A stretch of 64,000 bases of DNA, taken from assembly GCA_029266635.1 (NCBI GenBank), contig JAQSWM010000004.1, forward strand, positions 248,001 through 312,000, written 5' to 3'. The stretch comes from Sphingobacteriaceae bacterium. GTDB lineage: Bacteria; Bacteroidota; Bacteroidia; Sphingobacteriales; Sphingobacteriaceae. Below, one piece after another: positions 8,385 through 17,315 of the stretch (the stretch's first letter is position 1; each line of letters opens with the position of its first letter). The notes beneath the pieces were generated by a model. The model had not been told where the DNA came from and ran no database searches. It was given only the letters and a program-made list of their open reading frames with translations. The position numbers were made by a program, and so were the translations under genes.

Positions 8385-8651
8385 TTAACGCAGGTTTTGG
8401 AGCCTAGCTGCTGCAGGAGAAATGTGAGTTAGCACCTTTCTGAACAGCTCATCAGGCAAGAAAGGTTTAACCACTACATCATTTATCCCCGCCTCTTTGA
8501 TCTGGTCCTCTATTTCTTTAGGAAGGTTTGCTGTAAGCGCCACAATGGGAATTGAGATACCTTTTTCCCTCATCATTTTAGAAGCTTCGTATCCGTCCAT
8601 AACCGGCATGTGCAGAGCCATCAATACAAGCCTGTGCCTGAATATTGGCAC
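8385..8651 (-). pseudogene. C-terminal remnant of a response-regulator receiver domain
   Basis: About 85 residues match the C-terminal two thirds of a receiver domain of the kind found at the end of hybrid histidine kinases: MPVMDGYEASKMM, PIVALTAN and VVVKPFLPDEL. The N-terminal strand with the acidic pair is absent and an in-frame stop lies at 8670-8672, before any plausible start. The aspartate that should precede LHMPVMDG is alanine (LVLMALHMP), so the phospho-acceptor is lost. The only upstream start codon is a GTG at 8651. This is best read as debris of a deleted sensor gene. No kinase portion remains nearby. Confidence 0.7.
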
Positions 8652-8888
8652 AGAACTTTGATGAAAAAATTACCCCCGCTTACCTCAGTGCAGAGGCACC
8701 ACAAATTAATCTTTGAAATACACACATCAATTTACGGCCATCTTATTAGTATCACAAAAAAAATGCAAGTGTAAGAGCCTTATCCCGTATTAATTAGTAA
8801 AAAAATAGGTCATCAGGCACAAACCTTCCGCTGTATTTGTTGTTGTAAGAATACACTAAGGACCACCAGACCTTTAAAAAACATCTTT

Positions 8889-9728
8889 GTGAATTACATC
8901 GTAGCTTATACCCCCTTTTCGGAAGCGGGCGAGAAAGCAGCAGCGGCTGCTTACTACATTGCAAGGCAAGTTGGCGCAACTCTTTTATTGATTAATAAGG
9001 AAGATAACCGGCTGCGGGCAAAGAAATCCCTTGCTAGCTTAACAAGCGGAAGGGATATCCTGCTGGAAGATGTGCCTGAAGATCATCAGTTTTCTCCGGC
9101 TGAGTTTGTAGAGCTAATTTCCTCGGCTGAGTACGGAGACGATATTCCTGTGATGTGCATTAATAAAGATGGTCTTTCAGATCGCATTGGAGACGATAAA
9201 ATCTCAACAAGAGAGATTGGGCTGATCGTTTCCTATGTAAATGAACATAATTCCGGGTCGAATGTGGAAGAAGAGGAATTCTTCCGTCCATTGCTAAATA
9301 CCGGCTGCCCTATCCTCACCTTTGATGCCAAGCACAGCCTCGACACAATCCACAAAATCGGGTACATCACAGACATCAGGTATTGCGATATGGCAGTACT
9401 TAAACCCTTGATACAACTGTTCAGGCCGCTGAATGCAGAATGGATCATTATCCACGTTTCCGCATCGGGCTTACCCGATATCGAAAATGAATACGCCGAG
9501 AAGTTATTTACGAACGAAATATTGCCCCGGCTCAACTACAAAAAAGCGATCCTGATCAATTTATACGGAAAGGATATCATCAGCGATCTAAGAAACGTAT
9601 CGCGAGTTTTGAAGCCTGACATGATCGCTTTGCCAAGTAATAAATACTGGTGTTACGGCCGATTGTTCCCCGATTCTACAGAACAAAAGCCCAGCTACTC
9701 CCACACCCCTCTGCTGTTTGGCAGATAA
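8889..9728 (+). CDS. Divergent universal-stress-protein-like protein
   Basis: The 279-residue product looks like two UspA-type alpha/beta domains in tandem, both degenerate. The start MNYIVAYTPFSEAGEKAAA followed by YYIARQVGATLLLIN fits strand 1, helix 1 and strand 2 of Usp. The second half has strand segments AEWIIIHV and KKAILINLYG and ends with an LKPDMIALPS motif, like the last Usp strand. The usual ATP-binding G-x2-G-x9-G-S/T signature is not visible, so it probably does not bind ATP in the standard way. The start codon is GTG, chosen because the protein then begins exactly at Usp strand 1. Role unknown; a small stress or signalling protein is the family expectation. Confidence 0.6.
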   Translation: MNYIVAYTPFSEAGEKAAAAAYYIARQVGATLLLINKEDNRLRAKKSLASLTSGRDILLEDVPEDHQFSPAEFVELISSAEYGDDIPVMCINKDGLSDRIGDDKISTREIGLIVSYVNEHNSGSNVEEEEFFRPLLNTGCPILTFDAKHSLDTIHKIGYITDIRYCDMAVLKPLIQLFRPLNAEWIIIHVSASGLPDIENEYAEKLFTNEILPRLNYKKAILINLYGKDIISDLRNVSRVLKPDMIALPSNKYWCYGRLFPDSTEQKPSYSHTPLLFGR

Positions 9729-9746
9729 GCTTATCACAAATCAAAT

Positions 9747-9778
9747 AAAAAAGCCTCTTCCAAAAGAAGAGGCTTTTT
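9747..9778. terminator. Bidirectional Rho-independent terminator
   Basis: A 13-bp stem AAAAAGCCTCTTC/GAAGAGGCTTTTT with a 5-base loop (CAAAA, 9761-9765) lies between the convergent Usp-like and GH43 genes. The flanking A and T runs allow it to work on both strands. Confidence 0.85.
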
Positions 9779-9802
9779 CCGTAGGCCGATGCTTCAATTT
9801 TA

Positions 9803-10888
9803 CTAGTTAAAATATGGTGCAGCTTGGCTCACACCACGAGTTGGAGTACCTTCCAGATCGTTATTCCCGTTACGAAGGAATCCATCAACGCAAATAGCAC
9901 GGTCAGACCAGCTTTCAGCTGAAGTTGTTTTAATTCGATATACCATCCACATGTCGCCATGGTCATCTACTACGCGGTTAGGTGCTCCAGGTCCATACAA
10001 GCCCATTGAAGGATTTTGAGAGAATAATGGATTTTGTCCTGTTCCGGTACCTTCCGAAGGTTTTGTGAAAGGGCCTGTCGGCGAGCTTGACCAGGCGTAG
10101 CCAATTGCATACCGGGCTAAATGGCCACCTGACCCATTATACAGCATGTAATATCTTCTGGCTGTTGGAGCGTTCGGAGCATAGTACACTAATGGGTGTT
10201 CGATGTTTACGTTTTCCCAGGCTTGAGTTATGGTCAAAACTTGCTTATCAGTGCCTGAAACTTTATTCAGCCCATCAGCAGTAAGTTCTACACAACGTAG
10301 GTCAGGATTAGTGCCTGTGCCCACGTTCCGAGAGTAATACATATAAACCTTGTTGCTTACAGGATCTTTGAAAACCGATGGGTCAATACACGGAATATAA
10401 GTTCCGTCAGACTGTTGTTTAACCATCAGGCTGGAATTAACAACTGTGTATGGCCCGCCCGGTGAAGTGGAAGTTGCCACACCAATAGTTTTGTTCAAAG
10501 TGCCTTTGTTGGCTGTGAAGTAAAGATTATAGGTGCTGCCATATTTGTACGAACCAGCAGACCAATAGGATCCGGTGCTTGCAGTCAACAATGATGCAGT
10601 TTGTTTTGTCCAGTTGATCAGGTCTGTTGAATGATAGGCGAAATAATCATTGCCATCTGGGTACACAAGCCAGAATTTCCCGTCTGCCGCTCTGAACACC
10701 TGGGGGTCTTTTGGGTTTTGTGAAACTGGGATCACTGCGTTTTGGAACGTTGCTTTTACATTGCCAAACTGTTTGGAGTTTGCACCTGTTCCTGATTTCT
10801 CTGCAAGCTCGGTTCCGTTCTGTTTACAAGATGACGTTGCCAACAGCGAAAGGCACGCCGCGGCGAGCCAGAAAGTGTTTTTTTTCAT
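9803..10888 (-). CDS. GH43-like glycosidase lipoprotein
   Basis: This 361-residue protein is a lipoprotein (signal peptide with lipobox LATSSC, Cys21) carrying a five-bladed beta-propeller of the GH43/GH62 type. GH43 enzymes release arabinose or xylose, or cleave arabinan or galactan. Candidate catalytic residues are the base D61 in KDPQVF, the pKa-modulating D169 in IDPSVF and the acid E230 in NIEHPLVYY. Blade repeats such as GKFWLVYPD and VYMYYSRN are typical. Length fits a single catalytic domain without a carbohydrate-binding module. It stands alone, 18 kb from the sulfatase/xylose block, and has no neighbouring SusCD. Substrate cannot be assigned. Confidence 0.75.
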   Translation of the reverse strand: MKKNTFWLAAACLSLLATSSCKQNGTELAEKSGTGANSKQFGNVKATFQNAVIPVSQNPKDPQVFRAADGKFWLVYPDGNDYFAYHSTDLINWTKQTASLLTASTGSYWSAGSYKYGSTYNLYFTANKGTLNKTIGVATSTSPGGPYTVVNSSLMVKQQSDGTYIPCIDPSVFKDPVSNKVYMYYSRNVGTGTNPDLRCVELTADGLNKVSGTDKQVLTITQAWENVNIEHPLVYYAPNAPTARRYYMLYNGSGGHLARYAIGYAWSSSPTGPFTKPSEGTGTGQNPLFSQNPSMGLYGPGAPNRVVDDHGDMWMVYRIKTTSAESWSDRAICVDGFLRNGNNDLEGTPTRGVSQAAPYFN

Positions 10889-11245
10889 TGGTTGTTTTTT
10901 TAGGTTATTTGGTTTGTTGATGCACCTGAGAGCGGCCTATCGGTAAATGTATAACATCCAAGTTCGGAGTTTGCTTTGTAATAATTGTTGCCAATACTAT
11001 CATTTTCGTCGCGGCTGTTGAGGATGGCCGCAAACTTGAAAATTAGAGACAAACGAAGGCAAAAAGCCTCCCCAAATAAAATTCTGTTTGTACAATATAG
11101 AAACTGACTGACAGAATATTATGGTATTTACCTAAATGGTTTGTTAAGATTATCAGACATGATGCTTCCATTCTACTTTTCAAATAAATATTCCGCATTT
11201 ATTTAAAAGATTGACAGCTAAAAGAAAAACATCTACATTTGAAAC
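10889..11245. other. 357-bp divergent intergenic region
   Basis: No reading frame, RNA gene or riboswitch-like fold was recognised. The right end carries the promoter of the DUF6580 gene (11211-11241). No good minus-strand element was found for the GH43 gene. Confidence 0.5.
11211..11241 (+). promoter_or_regulatory. Strong Bacteroidota-type promoter, possibly giving a leaderless mRNA
   Basis: TTGACA at 11211-11216 and TACATTTG at 11234-11241 are separated by 20 bases (counted from TTG), an ideal TTG-N20-TAnnTTTG. The -7 element ends only 4 bases before the ATG at 11246, so transcription should start at or within a few bases of the start codon. Confidence 0.6.
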
Positions 11246-11782
11246 ATGATCGAACAAGTTAAATCTCCACGGTTTTTAACCCTCACTCTGCTGGTCTTAG
11301 CAGCGGCATGCACAAGGGCTCTTCCCCTGCTTATACCACATGTTTGGAATTTTACAGCAATTGGCGCTCTTGCAGTTTTTGCAGGCTCACAGTTCAAGAA
11401 CAGATACGCTGCGATGATCATGCCTTTAGCGGCAATGGCTTTATCTGATTTGTTTTTGGGACATGGTTTTATCAAGACTGTTTACGCGGGTTTTATTGTG
11501 ATGGTGCTTTGTGGCATGTTTATCAGAAATAAAGTAAGCGTAACAAACGTCGGCTTTGCTTCCATAGCGGGTGCATTGGCATTCTTCCTGATCACAAACT
11601 TCGCACTGCTATACTCTGAGGCTCAATACCCTCATACTTTGGGCGGCGTGATTACATCCTATGTGATGGCACTTCCTTTCTTAAGAAATATGCTTATCGG
11701 TGATGTGGTGTACGGAGCAATCCTTTTCGGAAGCTTCTATTATTTGCAGAAACGTTATCCATCCATTGCTTACAGTAAATAA
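11246..11782 (+). CDS. DUF6580-type integral membrane protein
   Basis: This 178-residue protein has five to six hydrophobic helices with short loops: about residues 10-28, 35-50, 55-70, 80-95, 105-122 and 145-168. The pattern PLLIPHVWNFTAIGALAVFAG near the start and the MALSDLFLG motif are what I associate with the DUF6580 family, whose shape recalls the small-molecule-binding S-components of ECF transporters. If so it would bind a vitamin or metal-chelate, but no ECF ATPase or EcfT gene is present here and no riboswitch was seen upstream. It is monocistronic, with its own promoter and a very strong terminator. Function remains open. Confidence 0.65.
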   Translation: MIEQVKSPRFLTLTLLVLAAACTRALPLLIPHVWNFTAIGALAVFAGSQFKNRYAAMIMPLAAMALSDLFLGHGFIKTVYAGFIVMVLCGMFIRNKVSVTNVGFASIAGALAFFLITNFALLYSEAQYPHTLGGVITSYVMALPFLRNMLIGDVVYGAILFGSFYYLQKRYPSIAYSK

Positions 11783-11791
11783 GAACTTTAT

Positions 11792-11837
11792 AGAAACATA
11801 AAAAAAGCCGGCACTAGCCGGCTTTTTTTATGTTTCT
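11792..11837. terminator. Perfect 21-bp bidirectional terminator
   Basis: The arms 11792-11812 and 11817-11837 are perfect reverse complements around the 4-base loop ACTA. The core is GCCGGC/GCCGGC flanked by seven A and seven T. It separates the convergent DUF6580 and sirtuin genes and should end transcription from both sides. Confidence 0.9.
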
Positions 11838-11842
11838 TTCCG

Positions 11843-12529
11843 CTATCTAGAAAGCAGTTCTTCAACAAGCATTGGCACACCTGCCGTTGCTCTTTCCGCA
11901 ATTACCCGCACGCCTGCTGTATCCAGTTCATGAGCCTTTGGGTCGATAACAATCTTTTCTGAGCCTTCGGGCGCAAACTCAACCAATCCCGCTGCCGGAT
12001 ACACCTGCAAAGAAGTTCCTATAATGATGAAGATATCTGCAGTGGCACACACCTCTGCCGCCTTCTCAATCATCGGCACCGGCTCCCCAAACCAAACCAC
12101 ATGCGGCCGTAGCTGAGAGCCTCTTTCGCACCGCTCTCCTATCTTCAACTCCCAGCCTGAAATGTCATACGTCAGCTTTGGATTCAGGCTCGACTGCGAT
12201 TTTGTTATAATCCTATGCAGGTGCAGGATATTGGACGATCCGGCACGCTCGTGCAGATCATCAACATTCTGGGTGATAACAGTTACATCATACTCCGCCT
12301 CAAGTTTCACTAAAGATAAATGAGCTTCATTCGGCTTTGCTTCAAGCACTGCCTTTCTGCGCATATTGTAGAAGTCCTGCACCATTTCAGGATTGCGCTG
12401 CCAGGCTTCGGGCGTGGCTACATCCTAAACACTATAGCCTTCCCACAGCCCGTCCGAATCCCGGAAGGTTTTCAGGCCGCTCTCCGCAGAGATACCAGCA
12501 CCGGTAAGGATGACGATGTTCCTTTTCAA
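11843..12529 (-). pseudogene. Sir2-family NAD-dependent protein deacylase interrupted by an in-frame TAG
   Basis: Reading through one TAG (12427-12425) gives a sirtuin of about 228 residues with the expected order. The NAD-binding [17 protein letters not shown] lies upstream of the stop, and DVATPEAW, QNVDDLHERAGS, the HLH catalytic-histidine region, VVWFGEPVP and IIGTSLQVYPAAGL lie after it. The frame is otherwise intact, so this is a single nonsense change (for example GAG to TAG in GYSV-x-DVATPEAW). The proposed start is TTG at 12529, two bases past the aldo/keto reductase stop, so the two would be coupled. The open part alone (12385-11843) lacks the NAD loop and should be inactive. The Gly that normally follows the catalytic His is Arg (HLHRII), and the zinc Cys are largely missing. 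Confidence 0.75.
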
Positions 12530-12530
12530 C

Positions 12531-13514
12531 CTACGACTCGATGACGGGTTTGTTTTGCAACACATCCTCCACTCTCTTCATCACTGCATCTGTAAGTCGC
12601 GGCAGCACTTCAAGTGCGTTTAAGTTTTCTCTAAGTTGCTCTGGTTTAGATGCGCCCAGGATCACGGTGCTCACATTAGGATTTTTGAGGCACCAGGCAA
12701 GAGCAAACTTTGGCATGCTGATGCCGGCCTCATCCGAAATAGTTTTGATCTCCTTTGCTTTCTGGATATTATCCTCAATCAGCATCTTATCTTTTAACCA
12801 GCCTAAGGTTTTGATGGCTGTGAAACGGGTATCTTTCGGATCTGCATCGTTGTATTTACCGGTTAATAAGCCGGATGCCAGCGGCGACCAAATTGTAGTT
12901 CCTAAGCCGTACTCGCTGAAAAGCAGCCTGTACTCTTTTTCAAGCTTATTTCTCTCCAGCATATTGTATTGCGGCTGCTCCATTGTTGGGCCAATGAGGT
13001 GGTTCTCCTTTGCTACCGCGATGGCTTGCATAATTTCGGCAGCACTCCATTCCGATGTTCCCCAGTACAAGATTTTTCCCTGTTGGATCAAGGTGTTCAT
13101 TGCCCAGACAGTTTCTTCGATAGGCGTGTTTGGGTCAGGACGGTGGCAGAAGTAAAGGTCGAGGTAATCCACCTGTAAACGCTTTATTGCAGCATTGCAA
13201 GCTTCTATCACATGCTTCCGCGATAAGCCGACGCGGTTAGGCCCCTTCTTTTCTGCCCCGAAAAAGACTTTGCTAGAAACAACGAAGGAGTCCCGGTCCC
13301 AGCCTTTGCTTTTCAGAATGTTGCCCATCACTATCTCCGACTTTCCGCCCGCATAGCCTTCAGCATTATCAAAAAAGTTGATTCCGTTATCGTAAGCAAT
13401 GGTCATCAACTCATCGGCAACACTGTCCTCAATTTGATTTCCGAAAGTGAGCCAGCTTCCCAATGAAAATGCGCTAAGCTGAAGTCCTGATTTTCCTAAT
13501 CTTCTGTATTCCAT
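12531..13514 (-). CDS. Aldo/keto reductase, Kv-beta-like (AKR6 type)
   Basis: This 327-residue TIM-barrel enzyme reduces aldehydes or ketones with NADPH in the cytoplasm. The catalytic tetrad is D49, Y54 (DNAEGY), K82 (VSSKVF) and H124 (FCHRPD). The N-terminal [21 protein letters not shown], the YWGTSEW segment and the [16 protein letters not shown] stretch are features of the potassium-channel beta-subunit-like subgroup. Near the C-terminus, [16 protein letters not shown] contacts the NADP adenosine-phosphate. The gene is directly followed by, and translationally abuts, the interrupted sirtuin gene. Substrate unknown. Confidence 0.88.
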   Translation of the reverse strand: MEYRRLGKSGLQLSAFSLGSWLTFGNQIEDSVADELMTIAYDNGINFFDNAEGYAGGKSEIVMGNILKSKGWDRDSFVVSSKVFFGAEKKGPNRVGLSRKHVIEACNAAIKRLQVDYLDLYFCHRPDPNTPIEETVWAMNTLIQQGKILYWGTSEWSAAEIMQAIAVAKENHLIGPTMEQPQYNMLERNKLEKEYRLLFSEYGLGTTIWSPLASGLLTGKYNDADPKDTRFTAIKTLGWLKDKMLIEDNIQKAKEIKTISDEAGISMPKFALAWCLKNPNVSTVILGASKPEQLRENLNALEVLPRLTDAVMKRVEDVLQNKPVIES

Positions 13515-13534
13515 AATTGTAAGTTTTTTATTTT

Positions 13535-13557
13535 GACTTCGAGTGCCTCAGCATGAC
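13535..13557. repeat. Degenerate copy of a short intergenic palindromic element
   Basis: Read on the minus strand this segment has the pattern GTCA-x-GCTGAG-n4-TCGAAG also present at 41266-41290. Both lie in intergenic DNA. The shape resembles REP-like palindromes seen in many Bacteroidota genomes. Confidence 0.4.
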
Positions 13558-13621
13558 CGACTCCTCAAAACCAACCCAAATATCTCCTTTAAGTTTCCGT
13601 GGTACGAGGCTTTAACAAAAC

Positions 13622-13651
13622 TTGACATAACTATTAAATTACCTAAATTGG
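13622..13651 (+). promoter_or_regulatory. Weak candidate promoter for smc
   Basis: TTG (13622-13624) and TAAATTGG (13644-13651) are 19 bases apart; the second differs from TAnnTTTG at one position. It would give a leader of about 40 bases. Confidence 0.25.
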
Positions 13652-13696
13652 GAGCTGATTAGTTTAGAAACTCCCCGTATTCTTCGGTTCAATTAG

Positions 13697-16600
13697 ATGC
13701 AGTTAACCCGGCTGGAAATCAAGGGCTTTAAGAGCTTTGGCGATAAAATCACCATTAACTTCAACGAAGGTGTGACAGCCATTGTTGGGCCAAATGGTTG
13801 CGGGAAATCAAACGTGGTGGACTCAATCCGCTGGGTTTTGGGCGAGCAGAGCACCCGTATGCTCCGGTCGGAGAAAATGGAAAACATCATTTTTAACGGA
13901 ACCAAATCCCGGAAGCCCGCCAATCTTGCTGAAGTATCCCTCACCTTCGACAACACTAAAAACATCCTGCCGACGGAGTTTTCGCACGTCACCATCACCC
14001 GCAAGCTTTATCGCACCGGCGAAAGCGAATACCGAATGAATGATGTGCAGTGCCGGCTGAAAGATATTACAGACCTATTTCTTGATACAGGCATCGGAGC
14101 CGACTCCTACTCCATCATCGAGCTAAAGATGATTGACGAGATCATTGCTAACAAAGAAAACTCCAGGAGAGCTTTATTTGAGGAAGCATCCGGCATATCA
14201 AAATACAAGCTTCGCAAAAAGCAAACCTTCAACAGGCTGAAAGATACAGAAGCCGATCTTGCCCGTGTGGAGGACCTGCTTTTCGAGATCGAGAAGAACC
14301 TGAAGACCTTAGAGAACCAGGCGAAGAAGGCAGAGCGATATTACCGTTTGAAAGATCGTTATAAGGAATTAAGCATCATGCTAGCTTCTTTCCGGATTAC
14401 AGGCTTTCGCGATTCGCTGGAAAAACTGAAAGCACAGGAACAATCTCAATCTGCCGATCGCACAGCGATCTCTGCCGAAATTGAGAAACTTGAGGCTGAA
14501 CTGCAACAACTAAAGTTGGAGAGCCTCAACAAAGAAAAGAACCTTTCTGTGCAGCAGAAAGCTACTAATGAGTTCACTGCAAAGATCCGGGCATACGAAA
14601 GCGAGAAGAAGCTAAAAAACGAACAGTTAAGGCATTTGCAGGAGAAGGAAAAGCGCCTGACAGATGAACTGGAAAAAGACAAGGGGCAGTACAACCACGT
14701 GCTTTACAATATCAAGCGACTTAGTGAGGAGCACATGCAGGAGAGCGAAAACCTGTCGCTCGTAAAATCCTCACTTGAAGAGAAGAAAGAGGAACTGGAT
14801 GAACTGCGTGTTCAGCAACAATCAGCGAAAGCGAAACTGGACCAGCTGGCACGTGAGGACAGTGACTTGCAGAACCAGGTTTACAAGCTGGAGAAAGAGA
14901 TCGCCATTCTGAACATCCAACGCGATGCCCTCCACCAGGAAAGCACCCGTAACGTAGCCGACACCGAATCGAAAGAAACGGAATTGAATGAGTTCAATAA
15001 AGCACTGGCCGAGCTGAGCAGCCGCCTGGAAACACGGCAGCAGGAATTTGCTGTGCTGCAAAAACTGGAAGAAGATCTCCAGGAACAATTGAGTGAGACT
15101 GAAGAGTTGCTGGCATCGCACAAAGAAGAGCTTAACAGCGAGAACCGCAGGTTAGATGCCAAGCAGAATGAATACAATCTCACAAAGTCGATGGTTGATA
15201 ATCTGGAAGGCTTTCCGGAGTCTATCCGTTTCCTGAAGAAGAATACTGATTGGGCAAAACAGGCTCCGCTCCTTTCGGATGTACTTTTTTGCAGGGAGGA
15301 ATATCGCATTGCGATAGAGAACTACCTGGAGCCCATTATGAACCATTACGTGGTGCAAAGCCGGGCTGATGCGGTGCAGGCTATCCGTTTGCTAGGCGAC
15401 TCTGCAAAGGGCCGGGCAAACTTTTTTATTTTAGACGCGGTCAGCAAACTGCCTCAACGCCCGGAGATAAAAGTAGGCAGCGAGAAGCTGTTGGCAGCGC
15501 TGGATGTGATTGAGGTCGACGCAAAATACCGTCCGGTGTGCGAGATGCTGTTGTATAATGTTTATCTGCTCGTGAGCGGCGAGGAAGAGGAACTTGATTC
15601 GGCTTTGCCGGATGAGCAGGTGGTAATACTGAGCAAGACAGGAAGGTTCTCAAAATCACGGACGGGAATGTCGGGTGGCTCTGTGGGTTTATTTGAAGGT
15701 AAGCGCATTGGACGGGCTAAGAACCTGGAGAATCTTGCGAAGGAGATCAAAGCATTGGAAAGCAGGATTACGACGCTCGGAAATGCTGTTCTGCAGGAAA
15801 CAGAAAAGCTGACCGTGTTGCGCAATTCGTCAAAAAAGCAGGAAATCGGGCAGCAACAGCAAGAGTTAAACCGGCTGCAGAATGAACTGGTAACGGTGAA
15901 AACCAAACAGGAACAATACACTGCATTTATACAGAATAGCCAGAACCGTAAGCAGGATATTGAGCAAAAGATAAGTTCTATTGCTGATGAATTATTGAAA
16001 TCTGAACCGCTTTTGGCTGAACTAAAAACTCAAAAGCAGATAAAAGCTACGGATGTAGTTCAACAGCAACAGGATTATACAGAACTGGCTGAACTTGTAA
16101 CAGTAAAATCCACCGCTTATAACCAAGAGAACATCCGCTTTCATCAGCAACAGAATAAGGTTTCAGGCATTGAAAAGGACCAGGAATATCGCGAAAGCCA
16201 GGAGCGCAGCCTGAGCGAACGCATCAGCAGCAATCAAAGTCAGCTTGAGATAACGCAAGCACAAATCATTGATACGCTGGCGCACTCCGATAACTCGGAT
16301 GAAGGTTTGCTTGAGATGTACAGCCAGAAAGAAGAGATGGAAAAAGGCTTGCAGGCAATGGAAGAGGATCATTATGCAACCCGCGGTAAAGTAACGGAAC
16401 TGGAAAACACCATCAGTGAACAAAGGCGCCGCAAGGAACAGGCTGAAACCATCGCCAACGAGATCCGGGAGCAAAAAAACAATCTTAAGATTGAGCTCAA
16501 CGCATTGAAGGAACGCCTTTCTGTTGAATTCTCAATTGACATCGCCGACCTGCTCGACACCGAAACTCCGGAGGGAGAAACTGAAAATGACCTGAAACAA

Positions 16601-17239
16601 AAAACAGATCAGATCAAGCGTCAACTGGATGAATTTGGAGCCATCAATCCCATGGCAATGGAAGCCTACAAGGAAATGGATGGGCGCTATACCTTTATCC
16701 AGAACCAAAAGAAAGATTTGGCTGAGGCAAAGGCTTCGCTGCTGGAAACCATCAAAGAAATTGATGATACTGCCCGCGAAAAGTTCATGCAGGCCTTTAC
16801 GGATGTGCGGGAGAACTTCATCCACGTGTTCAGGTCGCTGTTTAACGAAGAAGATAGCTGCGACCTTGTGCTCAGCGACCCGCAAAACCCGCTGGAGTCT
16901 GACATTGAGATCATGGCCCGTCCCAAAGGCAAGCGCCCGCTTTCCATTAATCAGCTTTCCGGAGGTGAAAAAACCCTTACCGCCACTGCCCTGCTCTTCT
17001 CGCTCTATCTGCTTAAACCTGCCCCTTTTTGCATTTTCGATGAGGTGGATGCACCACTGGATGATACCAACATTGATAAGTTCAATAACATCATCCGGAA
17101 GTTCTCAGACAAATCTCAGTTCATCATCGTATCGCATAACAAAAGGACGATCGCCAGCACCGATATTATTTATGGGGTAACGATGGTTGAGCAGGGAATT
17201 TCGAGGGTTGTGGCGGTGGATATGAGGGAAGTGGCTTAA
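13697..17239 (+). CDS. smc: Chromosome segregation ATPase SMC
   Basis: This 1180-residue protein is a full-length SMC, the ATP-driven DNA-organising subunit of condensin. The Walker A loop GPNGCGKS is at residues 31-38 and the Q-loop lies in VLGEQST. Two long coiled-coil arms (about 170-500 and 680-1020) flank a hinge with the FPESIRFL and NHYVVQSRADAV segments (about 505-670). The C-terminal head carries the ABC signature LSGGEKTLTATALLFS near 1088 and the Walker B FCIFDEVDAPLDD near 1115. Length and domain order are standard. No scpA or scpB lies next to it. It would act on the nucleoid during replication and segregation. Confidence 0.95.
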   Translation: MQLTRLEIKGFKSFGDKITINFNEGVTAIVGPNGCGKSNVVDSIRWVLGEQSTRMLRSEKMENIIFNGTKSRKPANLAEVSLTFDNTKNILPTEFSHVTITRKLYRTGESEYRMNDVQCRLKDITDLFLDTGIGADSYSIIELKMIDEIIANKENSRRALFEEASGISKYKLRKKQTFNRLKDTEADLARVEDLLFEIEKNLKTLENQAKKAERYYRLKDRYKELSIMLASFRITGFRDSLEKLKAQEQSQSADRTAISAEIEKLEAELQQLKLESLNKEKNLSVQQKATNEFTAKIRAYESEKKLKNEQLRHLQEKEKRLTDELEKDKGQYNHVLYNIKRLSEEHMQESENLSLVKSSLEEKKEELDELRVQQQSAKAKLDQLAREDSDLQNQVYKLEKEIAILNIQRDALHQESTRNVADTESKETELNEFNKALAELSSRLETRQQEFAVLQKLEEDLQEQLSETEELLASHKEELNSENRRLDAKQNEYNLTKSMVDNLEGFPESIRFLKKNTDWAKQAPLLSDVLFCREEYRIAIENYLEPIMNHYVVQSRADAVQAIRLLGDSAKGRANFFILDAVSKLPQRPEIKVGSEKLLAALDVIEVDAKYRPVCEMLLYNVYLLVSGEEEELDSALPDEQVVILSKTGRFSKSRTGMSGGSVGLFEGKRIGRAKNLENLAKEIKALESRITTLGNAVLQETEKLTVLRNSSKKQEIGQQQQELNRLQNELVTVKTKQEQYTAFIQNSQNRKQDIEQKISSIADELLKSEPLLAELKTQKQIKATDVVQQQQDYTELAELVTVKSTAYNQENIRFHQQQNKVSGIEKDQEYRESQERSLSERISSNQSQLEITQAQIIDTLAHSDNSDEGLLEMYSQKEEMEKGLQAMEEDHYATRGKVTELENTISEQRRRKEQAETIANEIREQKNNLKIELNALKERLSVEFSIDIADLLDTETPEGETENDLKQKTDQIKRQLDEFGAINPMAMEAYKEMDGRYTFIQNQKKDLAEAKASLLETIKEIDDTAREKFMQAFTDVRENFIHVFRSLFNEEDSCDLVLSDPQNPLESDIEIMARPKGKRPLSINQLSGGEKTLTATALLFSLYLLKPAPFCIFDEVDAPLDDTNIDKFNNIIRKFSDKSQFIIVSHNKRTIASTDIIYGVTMVEQGISRVVAVDMREVA

Positions 17240-17315
17240 CATATCTTCTTTCCGCTTATTTTATACCTTTACCGGCATCACAAATTTTGCACGTGCAATA
17301 GCCTTTAAATTCAGC

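Noticed and set aside
8882-8889. CATCTTTG as a -7 promoter element for the Usp-like gene
   Set aside because: It lacks the TA start, has no TTG at the right distance, and its last base is part of the GTG start codon.
10889-11245. Cobalamin or other riboswitch upstream of the DUF6580 gene
   Set aside because: No conserved B12-box-like or other aptamer core was found, and the promoter leaves almost no leader RNA.
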